Positions 9,742-19,076 of a DNA stretch of 64,000 nucleotides are shown piece by piece (positions within the stretch are counted from its first letter, which is position 1; the number at the start of each line of letters is the position of its first letter). Source of the DNA: Niabella beijingensis (lineage in GTDB: Bacteria > Bacteroidota > Bacteroidia > Chitinophagales > Chitinophagaceae); assembly GCF_020034665.1 (NCBI RefSeq), contig NZ_JAIQDI010000001.1, positions 3,720,001-3,784,000 on the forward strand, given 5' to 3'. Below the pieces are notes generated by a model. It was not told the DNA's origin, made no database searches, and saw only the letters and a program-made list of their open reading frames with translations. Made by a program: the position numbers and the translations under genes.

Positions 9742-10539
9742 TTACTTCAGTGCCATCAGGAATTCCTCGATAGCCGTGGTTGCTTTCTCCGCCTCCTCCA
9801 GCATTCCCATATGTCCGGATTTCCGCAGGATATGAATGTGGGAGATCCTGGGAATTGACGCCTGTTTCAATACATCTTCAAAGGAAATGAGGGTATCTTT
9901 TTCCCCGATGATAAAAAGTACGGGCAATTCCGTTCCGGAAAAAAGACGGGTACGTTCCGGCCGCGCGATCATTGCTTCATAGTAGTTTTTGAGTGCGGCT
10001 TTGGAGAACGGAGGCAGCGACGCTTCAAAATTTTTAATAAGCTCCGGCTGTTCCTGTTTCGTCGTATCGGAAAACAGGTTAGGGATCGTGGAGCGGAGGA
10101 ATTCGGCCGCCCCGTTCTTTTCAATAAATGCAATGCCCTTCCGTCTTGCTTCCTTTTTCTCTTCCGTATCCGCTGCTGCCGTGGAATGAAAAAGCCCGAA
10201 ACCATCGAGTGAATGCGGGTATTTTTCTGCGAACGCAAGAGTGGTGTATCCTCCCATGCTATGACCGATCAACGTCACCGACTCCAGCTCTTCTTCATCA
10301 ATGATACGTTTGACCATGTCCGCAATACCGTCCATGCTGACATCGGTGGTCAGCTCAGACTGGCCGCTGCCGGGGATATCCGGCACGATGACCTGGTAAT
10401 TATGCCGCAGGTATTCGACCTGGTTGTCCCACACCGTGCCGTCTTCTCCAAAACCATGGAGCAGTACCACGGGCCGCCCCACGCCTTCAATGACATAATG
10501 GATAATGCTGTTATTGATCGTGATTGTTTTTGTTCCCAT
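9742..10539 (-). CDS. alpha/beta-fold hydrolase
   Basis: 265 aa. The protein shows the HG oxyanion motif (LLHGFGEDG, about 27-34), the nucleophile elbow GHSMGG with Ser94, the acid Asp215 (GEKDTL) and His243 (SGHMG). There is no signal peptide, so it is probably cytoplasmic. Its start codon overlaps the lnt stop codon by one base (TGATG at 10537-10541), which predicts translational coupling to lnt. The substrate is unknown; the family covers esterases, haloperoxidase-like enzymes and C-C hydrolases. Confidence 0.9.
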   Translation of the reverse strand: MGTKTITINNSIIHYVIEGVGRPVVLLHGFGEDGTVWDNQVEYLRHNYQVIVPDIPGSGQSELTTDVSMDGIADMVKRIIDEEELESVTLIGHSMGGYTTLAFAEKYPHSLDGFGLFHSTAAADTEEKKEARRKGIAFIEKNGAAEFLRSTIPNLFSDTTKQEQPELIKNFEASLPPFSKAALKNYYEAMIARPERTRLFSGTELPVLFIIGEKDTLISFEDVLKQASIPRISHIHILRKSGHMGMLEEAEKATTAIEEFLMALK

Positions 10540-12131
10540 CAGGAAGGTTTTATTGATGATTGCTTCTGGATGAATTGCTTATAAACAGCGAGCAATAAAA
10601 GTGCCACGCCGATACCGGCTGCTGTTTTATAAAGCCAGTCCCCGTATCTCGTATAAAAAGTTTCTGACACAAAAGCGGCAACGGTCTGCTTCAATGTGCC
10701 CTGCCGGTTCCAGGGTAGCTGCTGGATAATATTACCATAAGGGTCGATAAAGCAGCTGATGCCTGTATTGGCACTGCGAATCACCCATTTGCGGCTTTCG
10801 ATGGCGCGGAGGCGTGCATACTGCATATGCTGCCGGTATCCCTGGGTATCGCCCCACCAGCCGTCATTGGTGATCACACAGATCAGATCGGCTCCTTTGC
10901 GGTTGAACCGGGAAAGATAATCGCCATAGATGCTTTCATAACAGACGGCCGGCGTGACGCGGAATGTGTGACTGGAAGTTTGCAGCACCCGTTCGGTAGT
11001 GTCGCGTGCATAGCCACCCATCGTGCCTCCGAACTTCTCAAATACAGGTCCCATAAAACTGAGAAAAGCCGGCAATACTTCCGGGCCGGGTACAAGTTTG
11101 GACTTATGATAGATCTGTGCAGCGGTGCTGTCAAAAAGTGCGGCACTGTTATAGCCTTCCACAAAGCTGCCGTCCGGTAATTTTTGGGCATACCGGCTGA
11201 CGCGTGTGTTAAAGAGCCGGCGTCCTTCAAGTCCGGTTAAAAGATTCGCCTGCGGATGCCGCTTCAGGAAACCCCATAGTGGTGTGAGGAACCGGTTCTC
11301 CCCAAGCTGGTCTTCCAGCACGGTATAGGGAACGGCGGTCTCCGGCCACACCACCAGTGTAGTGTTGGCGTCCAGTTGTTTTTCAGACAGGGTGATCAGC
11401 TCCTGCAGCTGCATTTCCTCCCGGCCTGCCACAAACTTGGTATCCCAGGGATCATAATTGGGCTGAACGGTGACTACATTGTATTTGTTATGCAGCAGGG
11501 TCAGTGGTTGTTTGATCAGCCGGCTGAGAAAAACAGGCAGACAAAGCGTGAGTACCCAGGCCGCTGCCAGTTTAAAGTAACCGGTGCTGCGGCCTTCCTC
11601 CCGGTAACGGAGCAACACATTAAAAACAAGTACATTGCTGAGCAGGATCCAAAGGCTTCCGCCAGCTGCGCCCGTATATTCATACCATTGCACCCAGTTG
11701 GGGTGCAGTGCAAAAGCATTACCCAGCGTCAGCCAGGGCCAGCTCAGGTCCCAGTTGAGATGGATCCATTCAAAGGTCATCCAGAACGCGATCAGGGACA
11801 TACCCGAAATGAACCGGTTAAAACGGATGCGGGTAAAAAAATACGCCAGCCAGGGCACACACATGATCAGGCTGTTGGCCAGGAAGGCACTGATCCCGCC
11901 GGGGACACTCGCCTTAGCCACCCACCAGGTGGTAAGCACATTCCATAAAAGAAGCACAATATAGCTCAGCAAAAAGAACCGCTTCCAGGATGCGGTTGTT
12001 TCTGCCAGGTACAGCAACGGTATCCAGGCTACAAACAACAACAGCGTAAGAGGGGAGGTGGGCCAGCCCGCCCACAGCAGAAGTCCACCCAGCAGGGCCA
12101 TCCATAAACCGGAACTGTTCTTTAGATTCAT
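10539..12131 (-). CDS. lnt: apolipoprotein N-acyltransferase
   Basis: 530 aa. An N-terminal multi-pass membrane region (about 8-205) is followed by a CN-hydrolase (nitrilase-like) domain (about 218-500) and a final C-terminal membrane helix. The catalytic set is visible: Glu264 in VVWPETAVPY, Lys343 in YHKSKLVPGPE and Cys397 in PAVCYESIYGD. The enzyme adds the third acyl chain to lipoprotein N-termini in the inner membrane, which suits the many lipoproteins in this genome. It is the first gene of a minus-strand operon, and its stop overlaps the hydrolase start. Confidence 0.95.
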   Translation of the reverse strand: MNLKNSSGLWMALLGGLLLWAGWPTSPLTLLLFVAWIPLLYLAETTASWKRFFLLSYIVLLLWNVLTTWWVAKASVPGGISAFLANSLIMCVPWLAYFFTRIRFNRFISGMSLIAFWMTFEWIHLNWDLSWPWLTLGNAFALHPNWVQWYEYTGAAGGSLWILLSNVLVFNVLLRYREEGRSTGYFKLAAAWVLTLCLPVFLSRLIKQPLTLLHNKYNVVTVQPNYDPWDTKFVAGREEMQLQELITLSEKQLDANTTLVVWPETAVPYTVLEDQLGENRFLTPLWGFLKRHPQANLLTGLEGRRLFNTRVSRYAQKLPDGSFVEGYNSAALFDSTAAQIYHKSKLVPGPEVLPAFLSFMGPVFEKFGGTMGGYARDTTERVLQTSSHTFRVTPAVCYESIYGDYLSRFNRKGADLICVITNDGWWGDTQGYRQHMQYARLRAIESRKWVIRSANTGISCFIDPYGNIIQQLPWNRQGTLKQTVAAFVSETFYTRYGDWLYKTAAGIGVALLLLAVYKQFIQKQSSIKPS

Positions 12132-12149
12132 GTACCGTTACTTAGAACC

Positions 12150-12157
12150 CAAATGTA
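12150..12157 (-). promoter_or_regulatory. candidate -7 box of lnt
   Basis: The minus strand carries TACATTTG, a perfect TAnnTTTG box, 18 nt before the lnt start codon. No convincing -33 TTTG is seen at the expected spacing. Confidence 0.45.
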
Positions 12158-12237
12158 GCAAAAGATCAGGAATGCGGCAGCCGGAACGTTTTTTATAGTC
12201 CCTTATCCTGTTGTGCTGAATGCTGACGGGCTGAAAG

Positions 12238-12762
12238 CTAAAATCTAAATTGCAGCTTCCGTTCCGGATAACTCAGTTTATTGCTTTTACGTGTACCGTC
12301 CACAATAAAATGTACAATATTCATCTGGTCGCTGAAAAGATCATAGAGGATGGTATTCTCAACAAGAATATTGCCTGTGTTCAGTGATGCATTGGTGACC
12401 ACAGTATAAACATACACGGCTTCGTGGTCGATCTCCCAGCCAAAAAGTTTCAGCTGCTGCGCCCGCCCGTTGCTTTGAATGCTCAGATGGGTGGTAAGGT
12501 ACCGGGTAACCAGCGTATCCATTTTAGCTTTAAGGGCTTTGTTACTAAAGTCCACCGGTGTTTTATAAACCCTGGAAAGAATGGCCTCAAAGTCGTCGGT
12601 AAAAATCTTTGTACTGATCTCCAGGCGTTGTTGTTTGCTGTTATATTCGATCTCCGAGGCGCTTACATGAAACGGATGCCATCCCGGAAGAGAGAACCCG
12701 GCCAGCAGCATTCCCGCCAGTACTACCAGTAACATGCTCCTTTTATAGCAGCCCCAAGCCAT
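12238..12762 (-). CDS. DUF6702-like exported protein
   Basis: About 174 aa from the ATG at 12762. After a short basic start (CYKR) there is a hydrophobic segment (MLLVVLAGMLLAGFSL), then HPFHVSASEIEYN, EISTKIFTDDFEAILS and LFGWEIDHEAVYVYTV. This is the pattern of the conserved Bacteroidota DUF6702 family of unknown function. The longer reading frame to 12840 would touch the divergent gene and leave no promoter space. A TTTATTTG box (one mismatch from TAnnTTTG) at 12768-12775 lies 5 nt upstream of the 12762 start and supports it. HupE-like and M1 peptidase genes are divergent neighbours. Confidence 0.75.
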   Translation of the reverse strand: MAWGCYKRSMLLVVLAGMLLAGFSLPGWHPFHVSASEIEYNSKQQRLEISTKIFTDDFEAILSRVYKTPVDFSNKALKAKMDTLVTRYLTTHLSIQSNGRAQQLKLFGWEIDHEAVYVYTVVTNASLNTGNILVENTILYDLFSDQMNIVHFIVDGTRKSNKLSYPERKLQFRF

Positions 12763-12800
12763 TGATACAAATAAAAGGATAATATTTGAATAGGGTAAAT

Positions 12801-12808
12801 TATATTTG
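12801..12808 (+). promoter_or_regulatory. candidate -7 box of the hupE-like/M1 peptidase operon
   Basis: TATATTTG is a perfect Bacteroidota -7 box, 34 nt before the start codon at 12843. It lies between the two divergent genes. The -33 position is not clear; a TTTG at 12785-12788 is too close. Confidence 0.5.
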
Positions 12809-12842
12809 ATGACTGACCGTATTAAATCCGGCGCCGCCATTT

Positions 12843-13424
12843 ATGAACAGCTTTTGGTTTTATTTTATTGAGGGATGGAAGCACATCATCAGCCTGGATG
12901 CGCTGGATCATCAGCTGTTCATCCTTGCGTTGGCGGTGATCTATACCTTTAACGACTGGAAGCGGGTGCTGGTGCTGGTTACGGCTTTTACCATCGGGCA
13001 TTCATTAACCCTGGCACTCAGTGTTTTCGACCTTATCCGGGTGTCCTCATCCTGGGTGGAGTTCCTGATCCCCCTTACCATTGTCTGTACGGCTTTATGG
13101 AACATCCTCCGGCGGAACAAACCGCAACGGATCAATGTCAATTATTTTCTGGCGCTGTTTTTCGGACTGATCCATGGCCTTGGGTTCGCCAATACCATCC
13201 GGCTGATGCTGGCAAGCGATGAATCGGTCGGCACCGGATTGCTGGGCTTCAACCTGGGACTGGAGGCCGGACAGGTACTTGTGGTACTGCTGATCCTCGT
13301 GGTAACAAATCTGGTGGTAGGCCGTATGAAAATCCCCCAAAGAATGTATATTTTCGTGGTGTCCGCGCTTGTTTTCCTGCTTTCATTGAAAATGGCGCTG
13401 GAGCGGATCCCTTCATTATCATAA
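12843..13424 (+). CDS. HupE/UreJ-like membrane protein
   Basis: 193 aa with about six hydrophobic segments. It has the family signatures GWKHIISLDALDHQLF near the N-terminus, FTIGHSLTLALS (about 58-69) and FFGLIHGLGFANT (about 112-124), which carry conserved histidines. HupE/UreJ proteins are associated with nickel or cobalt uptake. Bacteroidota members often occur without hydrogenase or urease and their cargo is unproven. The M1 peptidase gene begins 9 nt downstream, so the two are probably co-transcribed. Confidence 0.8.
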   Translation: MNSFWFYFIEGWKHIISLDALDHQLFILALAVIYTFNDWKRVLVLVTAFTIGHSLTLALSVFDLIRVSSSWVEFLIPLTIVCTALWNILRRNKPQRINVNYFLALFFGLIHGLGFANTIRLMLASDESVGTGLLGFNLGLEAGQVLVVLLILVVTNLVVGRMKIPQRMYIFVVSALVFLLSLKMALERIPSLS

Positions 13425-13433
13425 ATCGCGCGC

Positions 13434-15791
13434 ATGAGAAAAATTTTATTAGCCGTTATCTGTTTTTGGTACGTAACAGGAAATGCCCAGGATATCCAGA
13501 ACAATCCCGGCAGCAATCATGGTAATAAATTTGAACAGCTGGGAACGATCCTGCCCACACCCAATGAATACCGCACCGCAAGTGGCGCGCCTGGTCCGAA
13601 ATACTGGCAGCAGCGCTGCGACTATGTGATCAAATGTACGCTGGATGAAGAAAAACAGCAATTGACAGGCAGTGAAACACTGAATTATTTTAACAATTCA
13701 CCGGATGTACTGACCTATATATGGCTGCAGCTGGATGAGAACGAACACAGCAACCGCAACAATGCCGGTTATGAAGATAACAGCAGGCTTCCGGCTATGC
13801 TCACCGACAAAGCACTGAATCAGATGGAGGAAGCGTCCGGTCCGGATAACGGATACGGACATAAGATCGGATCCATAACAGATATGACCGGAAAGCCCCT
13901 GTCTTATACGATCAATAAAACTATGATGCGGGTTGACCTGCCGGCAGCTTTGAAACCCGGACAGCGGTTCCAGTTCAGGATCGACTGGTCCTATAAGATC
14001 TCTGATCGTATGGTTTATGGCGGACGGGGAGGATATGAACTGTTCCCTGAGGACGGGAACTGTTTATATACCATTACGCAATGGTATCCCCGGGTATGTG
14101 TATACAGCGATTTCCAGGGATGGCAGAACCACCAGTTCACCGGCCGCGGGGAATTTGCACTGACCTTCGGAAATTTTGATGTTCAGATGACGGTACCCGC
14201 AGATCATATTGTGGGAAGCACCGGGGAATGCCAGAACTACCAGCAGGTGTTAACACCGGCACAGCAGGCGCGTTACCAGCAGGCGGCCAATGCAAAGGAG
14301 CCGGTGGAGATCGTTACCCTGGAGGAAGCCAGGGCTGCCGAGCGGAACAAAAGTACCAAGACCCAGACCTGGCATTTCAAGGCGGATAACGTAAGGGATT
14401 TTGCCTGGACCTCCTCCCGGAAATTTATATGGGACGCCATGCCGCAGCTGATCAACGGGAAAAAAGTGATGTGCATGAGCTTCTACGGAAAAGAGGCGTA
14501 TGGTCTGTACCGTAAATTTTCAACAAGGGCAGTAGCGCATACGATCAAGACCTACTCCGCCTTTACGATACCCTATCCCTATCCCGTAGCCCAAAGTGTG
14601 GAGGCTGCCAACGGGATGGAATATCCGATGATCTGTTTTAACTATGGCCGTACCGAAAAGGATGGTACTTACAGTGAAGCTACAAAGAATGGAATGCTGG
14701 GCGTGGTGATCCATGAGGTGGGGCATAATTTTTTCCCGATGATCGTCAACAGTGACGAGCGTCAGTGGACCTGGATGGATGAAGGATTGAACACGTTTGT
14801 ACAATACCTGACCGAAGAACTGTGGGATAACAAATTCCCCAGCAAACGCGGACCGGCATGGACGATCGTAGATTATATGAAGCTGCCAAAGGATCAGCTG
14901 GAACCGATCATGACCAACTCGGAGAATATTGTGCAATTTGGGCCCAATGCTTATGCCAAACCCGCAACCGGTCTTAATATCTTAAGGGAAACAATTATGG
15001 GGCGGGAGCTTTTTGATTTTTCTTTTAAGGAGTATGCCCACCGCTGGGCGTTTAAGCACCCAACACCGGCAGACCTGTTCCGCACGCTGGAAGACGCCAG
15101 CGGGGAGGACCTGGACTGGTTCTGGAGGGGATGGTTCTACAACACCAACCCGGTGGATATTTCACTGGACTCCGTGAAGGTGGCCCGGGCGGATATAGAT
15201 GCAGTGCCGCCAGCGGCAAAAACGGTTACCAAAAAAATCGATGCACCCGCGGTGCCCGAGTTTGATGATATTTCAAAAATAAGGAACCGGGATGACCGGA
15301 ACATTACGTTCTATACAGACGCAGACCAGGGGGCAAGAGATTTCTACTGGCGTTATGCCCGCGGTCAGGAACGGTACGACTCTACACAGACCTACACAAC
15401 AGAACTGAGACCTCCTGTTGTTCCTCTCACACCGGAAGCAAAACAACGGTTCGCCGGCAAATATTTTTATGAACTGGTCTTTTCCAACAAAGGGGGAATG
15501 GTAATGCCGCTCATTATTGAATGGACCTTTAAGGACGGCAGCCGGCAGGTCGACCGCATCCCGGCACAGATCTGGCGCCACAATGAAAACCGGGTCAATA
15601 AATTATTTGTAAAGGATAAGGAAGTACAGTCGATCCGCCTGGATCCGCTCCGGGAGACCGCCGATATTGATGAAAGCAATAATGTATGGAACCAGTTGCC
15701 GGAACCTACCCGGTTTAAGGCATTCTCGCAACGGACCGGTGCTGCCCGGGGCCAAAGCACGGGTTCCAATCCGATGCAGCAGCAGAAATAA
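13434..15791 (+). CDS. M1-family zinc metallopeptidase, secreted
   Basis: 785 aa with a signal peptide (LLAVICFWYVTGNA). The zinc site HEVGH (His427, Glu428, His431) is followed 18 residues later by Glu450 in WMDEGLNTF, the gluzincin arrangement. The N-terminal domain contains GSETLNYFNNSPDVLTYIWLQL, typical of M1 aminopeptidase-type beta domains. The C-terminal ~170 residues are a further beta-rich region. It probably acts in the periplasm or at the surface on peptides. It is transcribed with the hupE-like gene. Confidence 0.9.
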   Translation: MRKILLAVICFWYVTGNAQDIQNNPGSNHGNKFEQLGTILPTPNEYRTASGAPGPKYWQQRCDYVIKCTLDEEKQQLTGSETLNYFNNSPDVLTYIWLQLDENEHSNRNNAGYEDNSRLPAMLTDKALNQMEEASGPDNGYGHKIGSITDMTGKPLSYTINKTMMRVDLPAALKPGQRFQFRIDWSYKISDRMVYGGRGGYELFPEDGNCLYTITQWYPRVCVYSDFQGWQNHQFTGRGEFALTFGNFDVQMTVPADHIVGSTGECQNYQQVLTPAQQARYQQAANAKEPVEIVTLEEARAAERNKSTKTQTWHFKADNVRDFAWTSSRKFIWDAMPQLINGKKVMCMSFYGKEAYGLYRKFSTRAVAHTIKTYSAFTIPYPYPVAQSVEAANGMEYPMICFNYGRTEKDGTYSEATKNGMLGVVIHEVGHNFFPMIVNSDERQWTWMDEGLNTFVQYLTEELWDNKFPSKRGPAWTIVDYMKLPKDQLEPIMTNSENIVQFGPNAYAKPATGLNILRETIMGRELFDFSFKEYAHRWAFKHPTPADLFRTLEDASGEDLDWFWRGWFYNTNPVDISLDSVKVARADIDAVPPAAKTVTKKIDAPAVPEFDDISKIRNRDDRNITFYTDADQGARDFYWRYARGQERYDSTQTYTTELRPPVVPLTPEAKQRFAGKYFYELVFSNKGGMVMPLIIEWTFKDGSRQVDRIPAQIWRHNENRVNKLFVKDKEVQSIRLDPLRETADIDESNNVWNQLPEPTRFKAFSQRTGAARGQSTGSNPMQQQK

Positions 15792-15796
15792 TGCTG

Positions 15797-15828
15797 CTGC
15801 TAATGCGGCAACTGGTGTATATTAGCAG
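15797..15828. repeat. inverted repeat after the M1 peptidase gene
   Basis: CTGCTAAT at 15797-15804 and ATTAGCAG at 15821-15828 form a perfect 8-bp stem with a 16-nt loop. No T-run follows, so it is not a typical intrinsic terminator. It may stabilise the mRNA end. Confidence 0.4.
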
Positions 15829-15860
15829 TAACCTATCTGGTATACCGAAAATATAACGTT

Positions 15861-16604
15861 ATGAGAAAGTTTTTATTAAAGCTGTGCTTACCGATGGCCT
15901 TGCTGTTGTCCGGTACCGTATTATTCACAACGGCAACTGCCGGAGTGATCCCGCAGGTCAGGGATACTGCAGACGAAATACTGGTATTTGATCTGAACAA
16001 AGAAATCCCTGCAACAGCAAAAACGATCGGACAGTTTAAGATCGGGGATAAAGGATTTACCACTGACTGCCAGTATCAGCGGGTCATTGAAAAAGCCCAG
16101 GAGAAAGCAAGAAAGGCCGGCGGTAATGCGATACAACTCACAGAGGTGAAAGAGCCGGATATCTGGAGCACCTGTTACCGGATCAAAGGCAATATTTTAT
16201 CAATAGAGCACATCGACTCTTTACGCCAGGCTACGGCTGCAGCCGTACCGGAGCCTGTTGCCGGTTCTGACACGGCTACCTATGCCACTATTTATTTTTA
16301 CCGGCCGAAAAGTTTCACAGGCGCGGCTATCGGATATAATATCAACCTGGATGATAGTGTGGTATGGCGGGCTGTGAACAATTCCCGTTATGAGGTACGG
16401 GTGTATAAGGAAGGAAAACAGAAAGTATGGGCCAAAACCGAAGCAAAGGCGATCATTCCGCTGAATATACAATTTGGAAAGACCTACTACATCAAATGCG
16501 CGATCGCTATGGGGGTATGGGTGGGACAACCCTCTCTTAATCTTATAGATCCTGAGCAGGGCAGGGATGAATATGAAAGGGTAAGGCCCAGAACCCCCAA
16601 ATAA
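15861..16604 (+). CDS. exported protein with DUF2846-like C-terminal domain
   Basis: 247 aa with an N-terminal signal peptide (FLLKLCLPMALLLSGTVLFTTATA). Residues about 30-115 hold a small domain with TDCQYQRVIEKAQEKARKAGGN and two cysteines, reminiscent of RcsF/DUF4156-type periplasmic domains. Residues about 135-245 (ATIYFYRPKSFTGAAIGYNINLDD, and FGKTYYIKCAI) match the DUF2846 pattern. The function is unknown. It is a single gene 70 nt after the M1 peptidase. Confidence 0.7.
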   Translation: MRKFLLKLCLPMALLLSGTVLFTTATAGVIPQVRDTADEILVFDLNKEIPATAKTIGQFKIGDKGFTTDCQYQRVIEKAQEKARKAGGNAIQLTEVKEPDIWSTCYRIKGNILSIEHIDSLRQATAAAVPEPVAGSDTATYATIYFYRPKSFTGAAIGYNINLDDSVVWRAVNNSRYEVRVYKEGKQKVWAKTEAKAIIPLNIQFGKTYYIKCAIAMGVWVGQPSLNLIDPEQGRDEYERVRPRTPK

Positions 16605-16635
16605 AAGCAGGTGGGAGCTGTTAAAAATCGGGTAA

Positions 16636-16852
16636 CCACAAAGCCTCAAAGAAGCACAAAGTTTTGAAGCACTTAATGATTCTTAATGCCTGAATGTTTC
16701 AAGAACTGACCGGCCCCAGGGTACACAAAATTATCCTTAATAGTTCCTGGCGTGTTCGTGTATTTGCGTCAGTCAGCCACAAAGCCTTAAAGACACAAAG
16801 AAGCACAAAGTTTCGGAGTACTTAATGACCCTTAACGCCTTAATGTTTCAAA
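16636..16852. repeat. two imperfect copies of a CACAAAG-type intergenic repeat
   Basis: Copy 1 (16636-16703) and copy 2 (16777-16852) share the order CCACAAAGCC, AGAAGCACAAAG, ACTTAATGA, CTTAA and AATGTTTCA. Copy 2 has about 10 extra bases. The same kind of CACAAAG repeat occurs at 55899-56170. The 286-bp gap between the DUF2846-like gene and hpt holds nothing else. Confidence 0.6.
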
Positions 16853-16890
16853 AATTTAATCCCCTTAAGTTCCGCACTATAAAGTACCGC

Positions 16891-17433
16891 TTATTCTTCA
16901 TCCGCCAGCTGGTAGATGTCCTTATAGTTCCGGCCCAGTCCGTCATAGTCCAGACCATAGCCTACCACAAATTTATTGGGGATGACAAAACCTGTATAAT
17001 CGATCGGCACTTCGTATTTGGTCATTTCCTGCTTATGCAGCAGGGCAACGATCTTCAGCGAGCTGGGTTGCTGGTGCAGAAGTTGTGGCAGAAAATAATG
17101 AAGGGTTTTTCCGGTGTCGATAATATCTTCAAGTATCACTACATTCTTTCCGTGAAGGTCTTCTTCCAGTCCGATCGCTGTGGTAACCTCGCCCGAGGAT
17201 TTTAATCCCTTATAGGAAACCAGCTTGATAAAACAGATCTCACTGTCGATGGTAAGGTATTTGAAAAAATCGGCGGCGAACATAAAGGAACCATTGAGAA
17301 TGGCCAGGAAGTATACCTTTTTGCCGGCATAGTCCGCGTTGATGGCAGCTGCCAGTTCCCGGATGCGTTTTTGTAACACTTCGTCCGAAAGATAAACCGA
17401 AAAACGTTTTTCGTGTATGGTGATTGAGGCCAT
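16891..17433 (-). CDS. hpt: hypoxanthine phosphoribosyltransferase
   Basis: 180 aa, the typical length. The PRPP-binding motif VVILEDIIDTGKTLH and the purine-contact region FVVGYGLDYDGLGRNYKDIY are present, as are YFLAILNGSFMFAADFF and KLVSYKGLKSSG. It salvages hypoxanthine (and guanine) to IMP/GMP in the cytoplasm. It is the last gene of a four-gene minus-strand cluster, 2 nt after the glucosaminidase gene. Confidence 0.93.
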   Translation of the reverse strand: MASITIHEKRFSVYLSDEVLQKRIRELAAAINADYAGKKVYFLAILNGSFMFAADFFKYLTIDSEICFIKLVSYKGLKSSGEVTTAIGLEEDLHGKNVVILEDIIDTGKTLHYFLPQLLHQQPSSLKIVALLHKQEMTKYEVPIDYTGFVIPNKFVVGYGLDYDGLGRNYKDIYQLADEE

Positions 17434-17435
17434 AT

Positions 17436-18419
17436 TTAAGGAGTGTTTTGAGCCACGGAACTTTTCGCGGTGCTCATATCCTGCAAATATAGCTTAGACC
17501 CTATTGCCGGCGAAGCAAATTTTGTAAGGTTATTGTATTTTAACAACGACTCCATCCGGATGCCTTCTTCCTGGGCAATATTGTAAAGGGTTTCCCCGGC
17601 TTCCACTTCATGAAAAGCTTTTGGGCTTTCGGTTCTTTTCAGCTGCAGAAAAACCAGGGCGTCCTGCTGCAACTGCCGGTCTTCCTGAAGGTCGTTATAC
17701 AGGAAAAGGCGCGTCAGGGGAATGTTGTATTTTGCTGCTATTGCTTCATAGGCGGTACCCTGTTTTGCAAAGACCACCCGGGCCTGGTTGATCAGGAAAT
17801 CGCCCTGCGGGTATTGCCGGGGAGCTTTTTTTACAACCACTTCTTCCTCTTTTGCCACTGCAAATGCCGCTTTCAGCTCCTGTGGCATTTCTTTTTTACC
17901 CATTGCGATCAGGGTATAGTCTTCGAGATTATAACGCTCGATGAGACCGATCAGCAGCTGCGGGTATTTGGGATTGGTGGCATAGCCGGCTTTTTTTAAC
18001 CCCAATGCCCAGGCTTTATAGTCGGTGGGATCCAGCTGGAACAGGAATGCATACCGGTCGCGTCCCTTCAGAAAATCGGAATGATCGCGGAAGGAGGCTT
18101 CCGGCTGCTCATACTTTATAAAGCGTTCCTGCGGACGGTCGTCATCATGCAATACATAAGGGCCGGTATAGCCGGTTTTACATTTAATGCCAAAATGGTT
18201 GTTAGACCGTAATGCCAGATCTCCGTCACCCGCATTGGACTCCAGGATGGCCTGGGCCAGTTTGATAGCGGCGGGTACCCCGGTGCGCTGCATCTCCTGT
18301 ATGGCGATGCCCCGGTATTGTTGGATATAAGCCGCAACTTTCTCGGATTGTTGGGCGGCAGCAGTAATTGTTATAAACAAGGTGGTTGCTAAAAATAACT
18401 TTCGCATCATCTGAATCAA
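17436..18419 (-). CDS. glucosaminidase (GH73-like) with two LysM domains
   Basis: 327 aa with a signal peptide. The catalytic domain (about 30-165) has the GH73 pattern AIKLAQAILESNAGDGDLALRSNNHFGIKC, with Glu in the AILES motif as the likely acid, and the end GYATNPKYPQLLIGLIERYNL. Two LysM repeats follow (about 212-255 and about 268-312), which bind peptidoglycan. It acts in the periplasm on murein. The gene abuts the O-methyltransferase gene with no spacer, implying co-transcription. Confidence 0.9.
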   Translation of the reverse strand: MIQMMRKLFLATTLFITITAAAQQSEKVAAYIQQYRGIAIQEMQRTGVPAAIKLAQAILESNAGDGDLALRSNNHFGIKCKTGYTGPYVLHDDDRPQERFIKYEQPEASFRDHSDFLKGRDRYAFLFQLDPTDYKAWALGLKKAGYATNPKYPQLLIGLIERYNLEDYTLIAMGKKEMPQELKAAFAVAKEEEVVVKKAPRQYPQGDFLINQARVVFAKQGTAYEAIAAKYNIPLTRLFLYNDLQEDRQLQQDALVFLQLKRTESPKAFHEVEAGETLYNIAQEEGIRMESLLKYNNLTKFASPAIGSKLYLQDMSTAKSSVAQNTP

Positions 18420-19058
18420 TTACAATTTACGCAATAAATAAAGCCCGTCTCTGATGGTCAGAACCAGTTTATCGATATCCTCCCTTTGGTGAACAAAATC
18501 GTTAAATGCCTTGATGGCTTTTGCACTTTTCCCCTTTGGATTTTCGTCAAAAACCTGTCCGTGGAAAAAAATGTTATCCGCTAAGATAAAACCATTTTTC
18601 CGAACAGAAGGCAATACCAGCTTAAAATAATCCATATAACCCGGTTTATCGGCATCGATAAAGACCAGGTCCCAGGTTTCATTTAAAGACGGGATAATGT
18701 CCAGCGCGTTGCCCACATGCAGTTTTATTTTAGAAAAACAGGTTGATTTCCGGAAAAAACGGTCTGCAATCGCGGCTGTTTCGGCTCTGAACTCGATCGT
18801 GTGAAGCTCACCGTCGTTTGTTAGCCCCTCGGCAAGGCTCAACCCACTGTAGCCGGTAAAAGTGCCGATTTCCAGGATCCGTCGGGGGCGGATCATATGG
18901 CTGATCATTTCCAGCAATTTTCCCTGCACCGGACCGCTCAGCATGTGTGGTTCCGCATGATTTTTTTGGGTATACGCCTCCACCTCCTGTCGTAACGGAT
19001 CGGGAGTTGTGGAAAAATTAACCGCAAACTGCTCTAATTCAAGAGGTAGTAGTTCCAT
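18420..19058 (-). CDS. O-methyltransferase (class I SAM-dependent, caffeoyl-CoA OMT-like)
   Basis: 212 aa. The SAM-binding motif is ILEIGTFTGYSGLSLAEGL, followed by ELHTIEF, KLHVGNALDIIPSL and the metal/SAM motif WDLVFIDADKPGYMDYF. This matches cation-dependent O-methyltransferases of the YrrM/COMT-like group; the substrate is unknown. It lies 18 nt after the symporter gene and directly before the glucosaminidase gene. Confidence 0.9.
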   Translation of the reverse strand: MELLPLELEQFAVNFSTTPDPLRQEVEAYTQKNHAEPHMLSGPVQGKLLEMISHMIRPRRILEIGTFTGYSGLSLAEGLTNDGELHTIEFRAETAAIADRFFRKSTCFSKIKLHVGNALDIIPSLNETWDLVFIDADKPGYMDYFKLVLPSVRKNGFILADNIFFHGQVFDENPKGKSAKAIKAFNDFVHQREDIDKLVLTIRDGLYLLRKL

Positions 19059-19076
19059 TTTGTGTTCTTTGGATCA

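Noticed and set aside
8945..9835. Long plus-strand ORF of 296 aa opposite the SDR gene
   Set aside because: It is the antisense shadow of a clear SDR with all catalytic residues, and its own translation shows no family features.
12763..12840. N-terminal extension of the DUF6702-like protein
   Set aside because: It would abut the divergent start at 12843, leave no promoter room and place residues before the signal peptide.
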